This document shows, piece by piece, positions 20,077 to 28,399 of a stretch of DNA of 64,000 nt (position 1 is the stretch's first letter; each line of letters opens with the position of its first letter). The position numbers were made by a program, and so were the translations under genes. The DNA comes from Chryseobacterium paridis (GTDB taxonomy: Bacteria; Bacteroidota; Bacteroidia; Flavobacteriales; Weeksellaceae). Location: positions 1,411,390-1,475,389 of the forward strand of contig NZ_JAENHK010000010.1 in NCBI RefSeq assembly GCF_016595215.1, given 5' to 3'. Under the pieces are notes generated by a model. That model saw only the letters and a program-made list of their open reading frames with translations, was not told where the DNA came from and did not search any database.

Positions 20077-20235
20077 ATGAAAAAAGGATACACCAATTAT
20101 TTCAAGTATCTTATGATTACTTCTATTGTACTGCTAATCATATCGATGATCATACAGGTGAACCTGTTTGTTATAAGTGCACTTTCACTGCTTTTCATTT
20201 TATCCTTTATTATTGTAATTAATAAAAGAGAATAA
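20077..20235 (+). CDS. Small two-helix membrane protein
   Basis: A 52-codon gene: MKKGYTNYFKYLM, then hydrophobic ITSIVLLIISMIIQ and NLFVISALSLLFILSFIIVI, ending NKRE. Two membrane helices with a very short turn and positive ends are predicted. Two exact -7 promoter matches precede it, and it ends 2 bp before the stop codon of the convergent LacI-family gene. No family is recognised. Small size keeps the call moderate. Confidence 0.55.
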   Translation: MKKGYTNYFKYLMITSIVLLIISMIIQVNLFVISALSLLFILSFIIVINKRE

Positions 20236-20237
20236 AT

Positions 20238-21248
20238 TTAAGTAGCTGTAGATGCCCTGTAAATGAGTTCTGTTTCCATAATAATGGTCTGATCCGAAGA
20301 TGATATATCCTTTATTTTTTCCAGTATTAATTGGGCAGCTGCTTCACCCATTTTCTCCAGCGGTTGCTGAACTGTTGTCAGCTGAGGATGTACAATAGTG
20401 GCCAGCTCTGTTCCTGAAAAGCTCGCAATTGCTACTTCCTCAGGGATCTTTATATTCTGCTCATGGAGGTAGTTCATTGCTCCAATAGCTAATGTATCGG
20501 AAAAAGCAAAAATACTGTCAAAATGAATATTTTTATCCAATAGTTTCTGTACAGCTTTTCTACCATCTTCAAAGGTCATTCCTTCTGTAGAAACAATCAG
20601 ATCCGGATCGGTAAGATTATATTTCGCTACAATACGTTTGTATCCATTCGCTCTTTCTGTCACGTTTCTTATCGTTAATGGCCCCATAATATGAGCAATC
20701 CTCTTTCTTCCGGTATTGATCAGGTGCTCTACAACCAATGATGCTTTGATCTGATCATCAACGATCACCCTGGAAGCCTGTAATGATTTCCCTGGTATCC
20801 TGTCGAAAAAGACTATTGGAATATCATTCTCGATAAGTTTTTTATAGACTTCTTCATTAAGACTTTCATGACAAAGATTAATGATAATACCATCTACATT
20901 AAACTCTTCTAAAAGCTTAAGATTCTCTCTTTCGATCAATGGATTCTCATCCGACTGGGTTATTATTACCCTATAACCTAGCGGATCTAAAACATTCTGA
21001 ATTCCTCTGAGAACTTTAGACGAAAAAGGAGTGATCATTTCCGGTACGACCAATCCTATATTTTTGGATTTTCCATACTTTAAATTCAAAGCTGTAGAAT
21101 TAGGTTTATAGCCTAATTTCTCTGCAGCTTCTACTACTCTTTTCTGGGTCTCCGGGTTGATATTTTTATCATTAAGCAGTGCTCTGGAGATGGTAGAGGT
21201 AGATAATGACAAAAATTTCGACAGATCTTTAATGGTTACACGCTTCAT
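20238..21248 (-). CDS. LacI-family transcriptional regulator
   Basis: A 336-residue repressor or activator with an N-terminal LacI helix-turn-helix (VTIKDLSKFLSLSTSTISRALLND) and hinge (LGYKPNSTA). A periplasmic-binding-like sensor domain follows (IGLVVPEMITPFSSKVLRGI, VDGIIINLC, FDSIFAFSDTLAIGAM). The open frame can be extended 19 codons to 21305, but that would read through the operator palindrome; MKRVTIKD at 21248 is the normal family start. It is divergent from the polyol dehydrogenase and faces two identical palindromes, so it most likely controls that operon and itself. The inducer is unknown. Confidence 0.93.
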   Translation of the reverse strand: MKRVTIKDLSKFLSLSTSTISRALLNDKNINPETQKRVVEAAEKLGYKPNSTALNLKYGKSKNIGLVVPEMITPFSSKVLRGIQNVLDPLGYRVIITQSDENPLIERENLKLLEEFNVDGIIINLCHESLNEEVYKKLIENDIPIVFFDRIPGKSLQASRVIVDDQIKASLVVEHLINTGRKRIAHIMGPLTIRNVTERANGYKRIVAKYNLTDPDLIVSTEGMTFEDGRKAVQKLLDKNIHFDSIFAFSDTLAIGAMNYLHEQNIKIPEEVAIASFSGTELATIVHPQLTTVQQPLEKMGEAAAQLILEKIKDISSSDQTIIMETELIYRASTAT

Positions 21249-21290
21249 CAAGGGGTCTTTTTTGTCAAAAATAACAAAAAAATAAGCAAA

Positions 21291-21323
21291 TGGGAACGTT
21301 CCCAAATTCTGGGAACGTTCCCA
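21291..21323. promoter_or_regulatory. Pair of identical LacI-family operators
   Basis: The perfect 14-bp palindrome TGGGAACGTTCCCA occurs at 21291-21304 and again at 21310-21323, 19 bp centre to centre. The central CG in an even palindrome is typical of LacI-family operators. Both lie between the divergent lacI-type gene and the dehydrogenase gene. Confidence 0.88.
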
Positions 21324-21413
21324 TTATCAATTTCACAACGAAAAACAACAGGCAATAGATTTATTAATATAAGTTTAGCAAACAATTAACATTCAATTTA
21401 AAAACTATAGTAT

Positions 21414-22850
21414 ATGACTCCTATTTCTTATCCATATCAACGTGAAGATATCAAAACCGGTATTGTACATATTGGTGTCGGAAATTTTCACAGAGCTCAC
21501 CAGCAGTATTACACCAATCTTCTGCTAGAGAACAAAAATCAGCAGCAATGGGGAATTTGCGGAATAGCACTGCTTCCTTCTGATGAAAAAATAGTAAAGG
21601 ACCTGAGATCTCAAAATCTGGACTATACCCTCACTGTTTGCGGAAGAAATGGAAAAGATGAAATGTATAAGATAGGTTCTCTGACTGAATTGATTTGGGG
21701 AATAGAAAATCCTGAGGCTGTGATTGCTAAAATTGCTGATCCGGCAGTAAAAATAATCAGTTTAACAATTACAGAAGGAGGCTATAACCTGGATAAGGAG
21801 ACTAATGAATTCAATTTAAATGATCCGCAGATCCAATATGATCTAAAAAATCAAAGTGCTCCTAAAACAGTTTTTGGCTTCATCGCCGAAGGGCTTCGAC
21901 TCCGTAAAGACAATGGTGCAGTAGGGGTTACCATCCTTTCATGTGATAATCTTCAGCATAATGGAAATACAGCTAAAAGAGCGTTCACCACTTTTATAGA
22001 GGCTCAGGATAAAGAGCTGGGAAACTGGATAAAAAACAATGTGACTTTTCCAAACAGTATGGTCGACAGAATTACACCTGCCACGACTCCTCAGGATATT
22101 GAAAGACTTAATGAAAAAAGTGACTGGAACGATAAAGCTCCTGTTTATTGCGAAGATTTCATCCAATGGGTCATTGAAGATAACTTTATTGCAGGAAGAC
22201 CTGAGTGGGAAAAAACAGGGGTAGAATTTACCGATGATGTTACTGCTTTTGAGAATATGAAACTAAGCCTCCTTAATGCTTCCCACACCTTATTATCTTA
22301 CCCTTCTTTTTTAAAAGGTCATCGTAAAGTTGATCAGGCTATGGAAGATCAAAGTATCGTCAGACTGATTCGGGATTTTATGAATATTGATATCACTCCT
22401 TACGTCCCTGCCCCAGCTCATACTGACTTAGATCTCTATAAACAAACATTAATTGAAAGATTTTCCAATCACAGTGTAAGTGATCAGGTTAGCAGATTAT
22501 GTTTTGATGGAATTTCAAAGTTTCCGGTATATATTATGCCCAATCTTGCAAAAATGATTGATGATGATAAGGACCTCACCCGAATAGCCTTTCTTATAGC
22601 TTCTTACAGGCATTATTTAAAATATAAAGCGGATGATAAAGGTTCTTCATATGAGATCGGCGAACCATGGATAACTTCCGAGGATGGGACTTTAATACAA
22701 AGTGATAACCCTGTTGATTTTTTAAGTCTTTCTGCGTTTAAAAGCATTGAGCTAGAAAAAGTAAATGCATTCGTCACATTGTACAAGCAGTTTGTCGATG
22801 ATATAAAGGATAATGGTATTACCCCTGTTTTAGAATCTATCGTAAACTAA
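21414..22850 (+). CDS. Long-chain polyol dehydrogenase (mannitol 2-dehydrogenase / fructuronate reductase family)
   Basis: A 478-residue NAD(P)-dependent enzyme that interconverts a polyol or hexonate with the matching ketose or keto-acid. The N-terminal IVHIGVGNFHRAHQQYY is the family's nucleotide-binding start. The catalytic signature K-x4-N-x2-H is K283, N288, H291 (KLSLLNASH). ITEGGYNLD and FPNSMVDRITPATTP also match. Mannitol, arabinitol, tagaturonate and fructuronate are all possible substrates; the adjacent sugar porter and lack of uronate genes make a polyol somewhat more likely. It is first in the operon and likely under the LacI-type regulator. Confidence 0.92.
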   Translation: MTPISYPYQREDIKTGIVHIGVGNFHRAHQQYYTNLLLENKNQQQWGICGIALLPSDEKIVKDLRSQNLDYTLTVCGRNGKDEMYKIGSLTELIWGIENPEAVIAKIADPAVKIISLTITEGGYNLDKETNEFNLNDPQIQYDLKNQSAPKTVFGFIAEGLRLRKDNGAVGVTILSCDNLQHNGNTAKRAFTTFIEAQDKELGNWIKNNVTFPNSMVDRITPATTPQDIERLNEKSDWNDKAPVYCEDFIQWVIEDNFIAGRPEWEKTGVEFTDDVTAFENMKLSLLNASHTLLSYPSFLKGHRKVDQAMEDQSIVRLIRDFMNIDITPYVPAPAHTDLDLYKQTLIERFSNHSVSDQVSRLCFDGISKFPVYIMPNLAKMIDDDKDLTRIAFLIASYRHYLKYKADDKGSSYEIGEPWITSEDGTLIQSDNPVDFLSLSAFKSIELEKVNAFVTLYKQFVDDIKDNGITPVLESIVN

Positions 22851-22856
22851 TGTATC

Positions 22857-24203
22857 ATGCAAACAAATTCCGAAATAAAAACGCTGAAAACAGGCTCTAA
22901 TAGCAGTATCTTACCTTTCGCTATTATTACCTTTATTTACTTTATTGTTGGTTTTTTAACTACTGTTAATGAACAGTTGCAAGCTCCTTTAAAGTTTACC
23001 TTTCTGGCCCATGCAGGAGGTTTGAAAAATACATTTACGACATTAATTTCCTTCTTTTTCTTTTTAGGGTATTTATTAAATGGAACCTTAGGGAGCAAAT
23101 GGGTCAATGCTTTCGGATATAAAAATACAATCCTCAGGGGTTTGTTTTTTATGATTTCAGGCTTACTGATGTATGTATGCTCTTCGTGGGTGGGCTATCA
23201 GTTTCCGACCATGGATTTTACAATCAGTGATGCTGTTATTCCTTTTGGATTTATCATTTTTGTGGCTGGATCTTATTTGATGGGAACTTCTGCTGCGATC
23301 ATTCAGGTGGTTGTGAATCCATACGCTGCTTCTTATCCTTTAAAAGGAACGCAACCCGTACAACGTCTGAATATTTTAACTGCTATCAACTCGATTGGTA
23401 CGACCTCAGCTCCTTTTTTTGTTACGATCGTTATGTTCAGTGGTATTTCTATTGAAAATATTGAGATCAAACAATTGTTATTACCCCTTTCTGTATTGAT
23501 TATTTGTATTGTAACCGTAATGATCATTACAAAAAGACTTCATCTTCCGGATATCGAAAATACAAGAGCAGTTGCCGGAGAAAAATTGGAAAGAAGTATC
23601 TGGTCATTCCGTCATTTTGCTTTGGGAGTACTTGCTATTTTCTTTTATGTAGGAACTGAAGTAGCCATCGGAGCCAATATCAACCTTAATGCTTTTGAGT
23701 TGATGGAATCTGGCCATCCGATCACCTTTTTCGGAAAAACAGATATTATTATTGGCGGAATGGATCTGGGAATACATGCTTTATTATCAACTTTATACTG
23801 GGGTGGATTCCTTGTAGGACGTTCTATCTCAAGTTTTTTCAGTAAAATTTCAGCCAGAACCCAATTAGCTACTACCACTATTCTTGCGACTATATTAGCC
23901 ATTACCTCGATGATCACTCAAAATCTTTGGTTCCTTGTTGCGATTGGGCTTTTGCACTCTTCGATGTGGAGCTGCATTTATTCCCTTTCTATAAAAGGAT
24001 TGAATAAATATACCTCAAAGGCCTCCGGAGTATTCATTTCTGCTGTATTTGGTGGCGCTGTATTTACATTGCTTCAAGGAGGATTAGCTGATATATTCGG
24101 CTCATGGAGATGGACATGGATGTTGACGGTCATTTGTGAATTACTCATGCTTTCTTATGCTCTTTTCGGGTCTAAAATAAGAGAGAAAGATCTAATTAAC
24201 TAA
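22857..24203 (+). CDS. Sugar or polyol MFS transporter (FHS/FucP-like)
   Basis: A 448-residue inner-membrane porter with about twelve hydrophobic helices. The first segment, FAIITFIYFIVGFLTTVNEQLQAPLK, and LISFFFFLGYLLNGTLGSKWVN resemble the fucose:proton symporter family. It follows the dehydrogenase by only 6 bp, so cotranscription is near certain and the transported compound is probably the dehydrogenase substrate. No kinase for the product is encoded nearby. Confidence 0.88.
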   Translation: MQTNSEIKTLKTGSNSSILPFAIITFIYFIVGFLTTVNEQLQAPLKFTFLAHAGGLKNTFTTLISFFFFLGYLLNGTLGSKWVNAFGYKNTILRGLFFMISGLLMYVCSSWVGYQFPTMDFTISDAVIPFGFIIFVAGSYLMGTSAAIIQVVVNPYAASYPLKGTQPVQRLNILTAINSIGTTSAPFFVTIVMFSGISIENIEIKQLLLPLSVLIICIVTVMIITKRLHLPDIENTRAVAGEKLERSIWSFRHFALGVLAIFFYVGTEVAIGANINLNAFELMESGHPITFFGKTDIIIGGMDLGIHALLSTLYWGGFLVGRSISSFFSKISARTQLATTTILATILAITSMITQNLWFLVAIGLLHSSMWSCIYSLSIKGLNKYTSKASGVFISAVFGGAVFTLLQGGLADIFGSWRWTWMLTVICELLMLSYALFGSKIREKDLIN

Positions 24204-24221
24204 TCATTTATTTCTATAGCT

Positions 24222-24262
24222 CATTCCTGTTTTCCGGTATTAATTTACCGGATATGGGAATG
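24222..24262. repeat. Nested hairpin between porter and outer-membrane protein genes
   Basis: CATTCC/GGAATG (24222-24227 with 24257-24262) encloses CCGGTA/TACCGG (24234-24239 with 24246-24251). No T run follows, so it may be an mRNA processing or stability element within the operon. Confidence 0.5.
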
Positions 24263-24286
24263 TTATAATCAAAAACGCATACCATT

Positions 24287-25021
24287 ATGATCAAAATTAA
24301 AATATTGATGATTGCTTCCATCATCATTGGAACCTCATGGGTTTATAGCCAGAAATTACATTCAGCGCTACAGCTTAGAAACAGTCACTTATGGAGAGGC
24401 CAGGAAGTTTCCTCGGGATTGGTCTATACAGGTGATGTTCATTTGGATGGTGAAAATTTTTACGGAGGATTTTGGGCAGGTGGAAATTTTGATGGTTCCT
24501 ACAAAGAATTTGATAATTACATCGGCTATAAAAACAAACACCTTACAGTAGAGCTTTGGGATATTTATAACTTTTCACCAGGTGCTACCTACAACAATAA
24601 GGAGTTTTTTAATTATAATGCAAGCGAAACAGGACGCTTCTGGGATTTCAGATCATACTACACAATCAGTGAAAAGTTTCCATTGGTTTTAAGCTGGAAC
24701 ACCGTCATTTTTGGGAGAGACCGAAATAAAGATAATACGCAGAATAAGTATTCTTCTTTTGTTTCAACGGAATATCCTGTTTATAAAAAAGAAAATCTTG
24801 AAGTACGTGGCAGGATCGGATATGGTTTTGCCCTAAATAACACCCACGGAGAAAAAGGAAATTTCTTTGCTAAAGAAGCAGGTTTTAATGAAATAAGCCT
24901 TATCATTACTAAAACGTTCACCATTGCAGGTTATCAACTTCCGGTTGGTATTTGGGGTATGTTTAATCCTGTTGGAAATAATGCTTATCTGCAGTTTTCG
25001 GTTCAGGCCTACTCTTTTTAG
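24287..25021 (+). CDS. Outer-membrane beta-barrel-like protein
   Basis: A 244-residue protein with a signal peptide (MIKIKILMIASIIIGTSWVYSQ) followed by alternating polar/aromatic strands (LHSALQLRNSHLWRGQEVS, FYGGFWAGGNFDG, LTVELWDIYNFSP, FRSYYTISEKFPLVLSWNTV). It ends with a strand terminating in phenylalanine (YLQFSVQAYSF), a common mark of outer-membrane barrel insertion. About 12 strands can be imagined. It follows the porter by 83 bp and may be the matching outer-membrane pore. The specific family is not recognised. Confidence 0.7.
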   Translation: MIKIKILMIASIIIGTSWVYSQKLHSALQLRNSHLWRGQEVSSGLVYTGDVHLDGENFYGGFWAGGNFDGSYKEFDNYIGYKNKHLTVELWDIYNFSPGATYNNKEFFNYNASETGRFWDFRSYYTISEKFPLVLSWNTVIFGRDRNKDNTQNKYSSFVSTEYPVYKKENLEVRGRIGYGFALNNTHGEKGNFFAKEAGFNEISLIITKTFTIAGYQLPVGIWGMFNPVGNNAYLQFSVQAYSF

Positions 25022-25200
25022 ATCTTTCTTTGTTTGAGTCTCATCATGAATTAATATACTTTTGTGGTTTAGTTTTAATTTCCCACAGATTTCGCAGATC
25101 ACACAGATTTTTGCGAGCATTTTTGTTCTCACAGATTTTGCGGATTGAGCAGATTTTAAATTTTTATTGAAGATAAAAATCTTTGCGTTTGATGAAAAGC
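25022..25200. other. Intergenic region with CACAGATT-type repeats
   Basis: Holds two tandem-like words (CCACAGATTTCGCAGATCAC and CACAGATTTTGCGGATTG). They match fragments at 18362-18390 and, inverted, at 25796-25825. No gene seen. Confidence 0.55.
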
Positions 25201-25623
25201 TTATTTAAGTCTCATCATAGTAACCAGTGAAGTAGCAACATGAGTTTCAGAAGAACCATTTTCATCCACTGTATAGATTTCGGTTCTGATAACACTTATT
25301 TTTCCTCCTCCTTTTACCACATATGATTTTGAAACCAAAGCATCGCCCATTGCTGGTCGCAAATAATTGACTTTAAGCTCAATTGTCACCACATAGCAAT
25401 CGTCACTGTAATTGCTTACTGCAGCGTAACCAGAAGAAACATCTACTAAAGAAGCAATCATCGCTCCATTGAACATCCCCGCTTTTCGGGTCATCATCTC
25501 CATTTTTGGAATTTTTATGGAAATAAAATCAGTTTCCACTTCGAGAAGTTCTGCTTTGTAAAATTTTAATGTTTCGGAACGGTTGAAACTGTCTGTTATA
25601 AGTTGTTTTTTCTCTGGTGTCAT
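25201..25623 (-). CDS. PaaI-family hotdog thioesterase
   Basis: A 140-residue single hotdog domain expected to hydrolyse acyl- or aryl-CoA thioesters. The signature GAMIASLVDVSSGYAAVS (about residues 53-70) forms the central helix. Later strands (VTIELKVNYLRPAMGDALV, SVIRTEIYTVDENG, THVATSLVTMM) match the family. TACATTTG on the minus strand (25651-25644) is a likely -7 element about 20 nt before the ATG. The substrate is unknown, and no phenylacetate genes are adjacent. Confidence 0.88.
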   Translation of the reverse strand: MTPEKKQLITDSFNRSETLKFYKAELLEVETDFISIKIPKMEMMTRKAGMFNGAMIASLVDVSSGYAAVSNYSDDCYVVTIELKVNYLRPAMGDALVSKSYVVKGGGKISVIRTEIYTVDENGSSETHVATSLVTMMRLK

Positions 25624-25643
25624 GGATTGAAATATGATTCTTA

Positions 25644-25651
25644 CAAATGTA
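25644..25651 (-). promoter_or_regulatory. -7 promoter element of the thioesterase gene
   Basis: The minus strand reads TACATTTG, an exact TAnnTTTG match, 21 nt before the ATG at 25623. Confidence 0.5.
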
Positions 25652-25837
25652 GTGAAAGGATTGAAATTTTATCTGTACTTTTTAAGCACAAATTTTTTTT
25701 AAGTTCAGAGAGAAAAAAGTTAATCGCAAAGGCGCAAAAATTTTAAAAGCATTACGTTTTTAAGGCGCAAGCATTTTTATCGAAGATAAAAATTTAAAAT
25801 CTGCTCAATCCGCAAAATCTGCGAGAGCAAAAAATTA

Positions 25838-25942
25838 AACCACAAAAGTCACAAAAGCTTTAAACACTTAAGCTGTTTTAAGTTTAATACATACTGCATA
25901 TGAAGTACACATAAGTTTCAAAAAAATCAAAGATTTTTTAAA
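25838..25942 (-). repeat. Dispersed ~100-bp repeat, copy 3 (inverted)
   Basis: Reverse complement of the unit at 18258-18350. Shared words include CACAAAAGCTTTAAACAC, AAGCTGTTTTAAGTTTAA and AAAATCAAAGATTTTT. Confidence 0.65.
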
Positions 25943-26028
25943 AGTAACAAATACCTTTTTGCACCTAAAAAAGCATCAAAGGTTTTGTATCATCGTGTTT
26001 AGCACAAACTATTTGTAGATGATATGCT

Positions 26029-26060
26029 GAGATTGCTTCACATTCGTTCGCAATGACAGG
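26029..26060. repeat. GTCATTGCGA-type palindromic repeat, shortened copy
   Basis: GAGATTGCTTCACATTCG then TTCGCAATGACAGG. This is the same ends as the repeats at 18496 and 18906 with the middle deleted. It sits 3 bp from the topB stop codon and may act in 3' end formation. Confidence 0.65.
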
Positions 26061-26063
26061 ACA

Positions 26064-28181
26064 CTATCCTAACTGTGCGGTGAAATCATCAGATAACGAA
26101 AGAATACCTTCTGTCAGAGAATCTGGATGAGTAGTAAAGCCTTTCAATTTTGAGGTTTTTCCTTTAAGGAGGAGATCCAGAAGTTGTTTTTCCGATAGTT
26201 TTTTTCCGAAGAGTTCAAATGGTATTTTAAATCCACAATTTTTGAAATCAGAGCATCCAACTGCTGTTTTTCCTTTGACCAAATTGTGTTCTTTACATTT
26301 CGGGCATTTCATTTCTTCAAAGGATTGAAGTTCTTTTTTAGGAGCAGGTTCTCTCTTTTTCTTTTCAACCGTTTTTTCTTCTTGCAAAGTGATCACTTTT
26401 CCTTTACCGTCAACAACTTTTCTAGTCAACTCAGAAACCATTTGAATCAATTCTTCTTTAAACTGATTGGCTTCATATTCACCGCTTTCAATTTTGCGAA
26501 GTTTTAGTTCCCATTCACCTGTTAATTCAGGGCTCTTTAGCAATTCATCTTCAATGGTATCAATCAATTGAATTCCGGTTTGAGTAGCAATAAGATTCTT
26601 TCTTTTCTTTTCGATATATTGTCTTTTGAAAAGAGTTTCTATAATATTTGCTCGTGTAGAAGGCCTACCGATACCATTGTTTTTCAATAATTCGCGAAGT
26701 TCTTCATCCTCGACCTGTTTTCCGGCAGTCTCCATCGCCCTCAAAAGCGTTGCTTCTGTATAAGGCTTTGGTGGCGAGGTTTTTCCCTGATGGATCATCG
26801 GATCATGGGGCCCTGTTTCTCCAACAGTGAATTCAGGAATGGTCTGTTCTTCTTCTTTATCTTTTTCTTTATCTGTGGGTTCTTCTTTGGCATCTTTAGC
26901 ATATACTGCTCTCCAACCAGGCTCAAGAATCTGTCTTCCACTGGTTTTAAAAGGAATTGTTCCTACCTTTCCCTCTACCAGCGTATTGGAAATTTTACAT
27001 TCAGGATAAAAAACAGAAATAAATCGTTTGGCAATAAGGTCATACACCAATTTCTCTTCTCTGCTCAGATTTTGAGAAGGTGTAACTTCGGTGGGGATGA
27101 TTGCATGGTGATCAGTCACTTTTGCATCATCAAAAACTGCTTTAGATTTAGGAATGGGCTGCTCTAATAATGGAGAGATCAATTCCTGATAAAAATACAT
27201 TTTCCGAAGAATTCCTTCTATTTTAGGATAAAGACTATCTGATAGATATGTTGTATCTACACGTGGATAGGTTACATGCTTTTTCTCGTAAAGACTCTGA
27301 ATATATTTCAAGGTATTGTCTGCGGAGTATCCATATTTTTTATTGGCTTCTACCTGAAGACCCGTCAAGTCGAAGAGTCTTGGATTTTTCTCTTTTCCTT
27401 CTTTAATTTCAAAGGATACAATTTCAAAAGGATTGACTTTAAGATATTCCAATCCTTTTTCTGCACGATCTAAAGTTTTAAGCCTGTCAATCGCAGCGTT
27501 GAAAATAACATCGCGGTATTTGGTTTTCAGTTCCCAATATTCTTCGGTATTAAAACTGTCGATTTCTTTTTGTCGCTGAACCAACATTGCTAATGTAGGC
27601 GTTTGAACTCTTCCGATGGATAAAACAACTTTATTGTTACCAAATTTCTTAGTAAAAAGACGTGTTGCATTGATTCCCAATAGCCAATCCCCTATTGCCC
27701 TGGCGTTTCCTGCCAAATAAAGATTTTTATAATCATCAGCCGGTCTTAATTTCTCAAAACCTTCTTTAATAGCTTCTTCGGTAAGTGATGAAATCCACAG
27801 ACGTTGGATAGGTTTATTGCATTTTGCTTTCTGCAATACCCAACGTTGTATCAATTCTCCTTCCTGCCCGGCATCACCACAATTAATCACCTCATCGCAT
27901 TCTTCAACTAACTTTTCGATTACTTTGAACTGATTTTCAACGCCTTTATTGGGAATTAATTTTATTCCAAAATTATTGGGGATAATGGGCAATAGAAACA
28001 GATTCCAAGATTTGTATTGTGGCCCATAATCGTGAGGCTCTTTAAGGGTACAGAGATGTCCGAATGTCCATGTTACGCAATAGCCATTTCCTTCCATATA
28101 GCCTTGTTTAGGCGTGGTAGCACCTAATACTTTGGCGATATCTCTGGCAACACTGGGTTTCTCGGCAATACAAAGCTTCAT
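26064..28181 (-). CDS. topB: DNA topoisomerase III (type IA)
   Basis: A 705-residue type IA topoisomerase that passes single strands and decatenates DNA. The TOPRIM domain opens the protein (MKLCIAEKPSVARDIAKVLG) and carries DAGQEGELIQRW. The catalytic tyrosine is Y305 in KKHVTYPRVDTTYLSDS. GRVQTPTLAMLVQRQKEI and NGIGRPSTRANIIETLF are family motifs. The C terminus has a zinc-ribbon-like segment (MKCPKCKEHNLVKGKTAVGCSDFKNCGFKI) and a terminal repeat-like domain. All key residues are present. Start at ATG 28181. Confidence 0.96.
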   Translation of the reverse strand: MKLCIAEKPSVARDIAKVLGATTPKQGYMEGNGYCVTWTFGHLCTLKEPHDYGPQYKSWNLFLLPIIPNNFGIKLIPNKGVENQFKVIEKLVEECDEVINCGDAGQEGELIQRWVLQKAKCNKPIQRLWISSLTEEAIKEGFEKLRPADDYKNLYLAGNARAIGDWLLGINATRLFTKKFGNNKVVLSIGRVQTPTLAMLVQRQKEIDSFNTEEYWELKTKYRDVIFNAAIDRLKTLDRAEKGLEYLKVNPFEIVSFEIKEGKEKNPRLFDLTGLQVEANKKYGYSADNTLKYIQSLYEKKHVTYPRVDTTYLSDSLYPKIEGILRKMYFYQELISPLLEQPIPKSKAVFDDAKVTDHHAIIPTEVTPSQNLSREEKLVYDLIAKRFISVFYPECKISNTLVEGKVGTIPFKTSGRQILEPGWRAVYAKDAKEEPTDKEKDKEEEQTIPEFTVGETGPHDPMIHQGKTSPPKPYTEATLLRAMETAGKQVEDEELRELLKNNGIGRPSTRANIIETLFKRQYIEKKRKNLIATQTGIQLIDTIEDELLKSPELTGEWELKLRKIESGEYEANQFKEELIQMVSELTRKVVDGKGKVITLQEEKTVEKKKREPAPKKELQSFEEMKCPKCKEHNLVKGKTAVGCSDFKNCGFKIPFELFGKKLSEKQLLDLLLKGKTSKLKGFTTHPDSLTEGILSLSDDFTAQLG

Positions 28182-28376
28182 GAATATTCGGGATTAATGA
28201 AAGGGCTGCAAAATTCGGGATTTTTTTTGACTTTTAATGAAAAAGTTATGAACCAGGTTTATTGGAGAGCATGGAATCATTTTTAAATAATAACTCATAA
28301 TTATATTTTATTAAGAATTATATGTAACAAAACCGTTTGATCCATTGACTTACAAATTATTATCAATTAAATTTTG

Positions 28377-28384
28377 TAGTTTTG
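28377..28384 (+). promoter_or_regulatory. -7 promoter element of the LytS-type kinase gene; decides the start
   Basis: TAGTTTTG matches TAnnTTTG and overlaps the TTG codon at 28382 that could extend the frame. Transcription would then begin near 28390, leaving ATG 28400 as the first usable start. Confidence 0.45.
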
Positions 28385-28399
28385 GATAAGAAGTTTTTT

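Larger units (their letters stand above)
25652..26063. other. Repeat-rich intergenic region before topB stop
   Basis: No gene is seen. The stretch contains AAGGCGCAAGCATTTTTATC near 25760 (also near 18213 as AAGGCGCAAGGATTTTTATC), inverted CACAGATT-type words near 25796-25825, an inverted copy of the ~100-bp repeat (25838-25942), and a shortened GTCATTGCGA-type palindrome (26029-26060). Confidence 0.65.

Noticed and set aside
19688..20080. 130-codon open frame overlapping the 83-aa gene
   Set aside because: It runs through a perfect intrinsic terminator and overlaps a better supported gene in another frame.
28382..28399. TTG start for the LytS-type kinase
   Set aside because: The codon overlaps the predicted -7 promoter element; ATG 28400 is the first start the transcript would contain.
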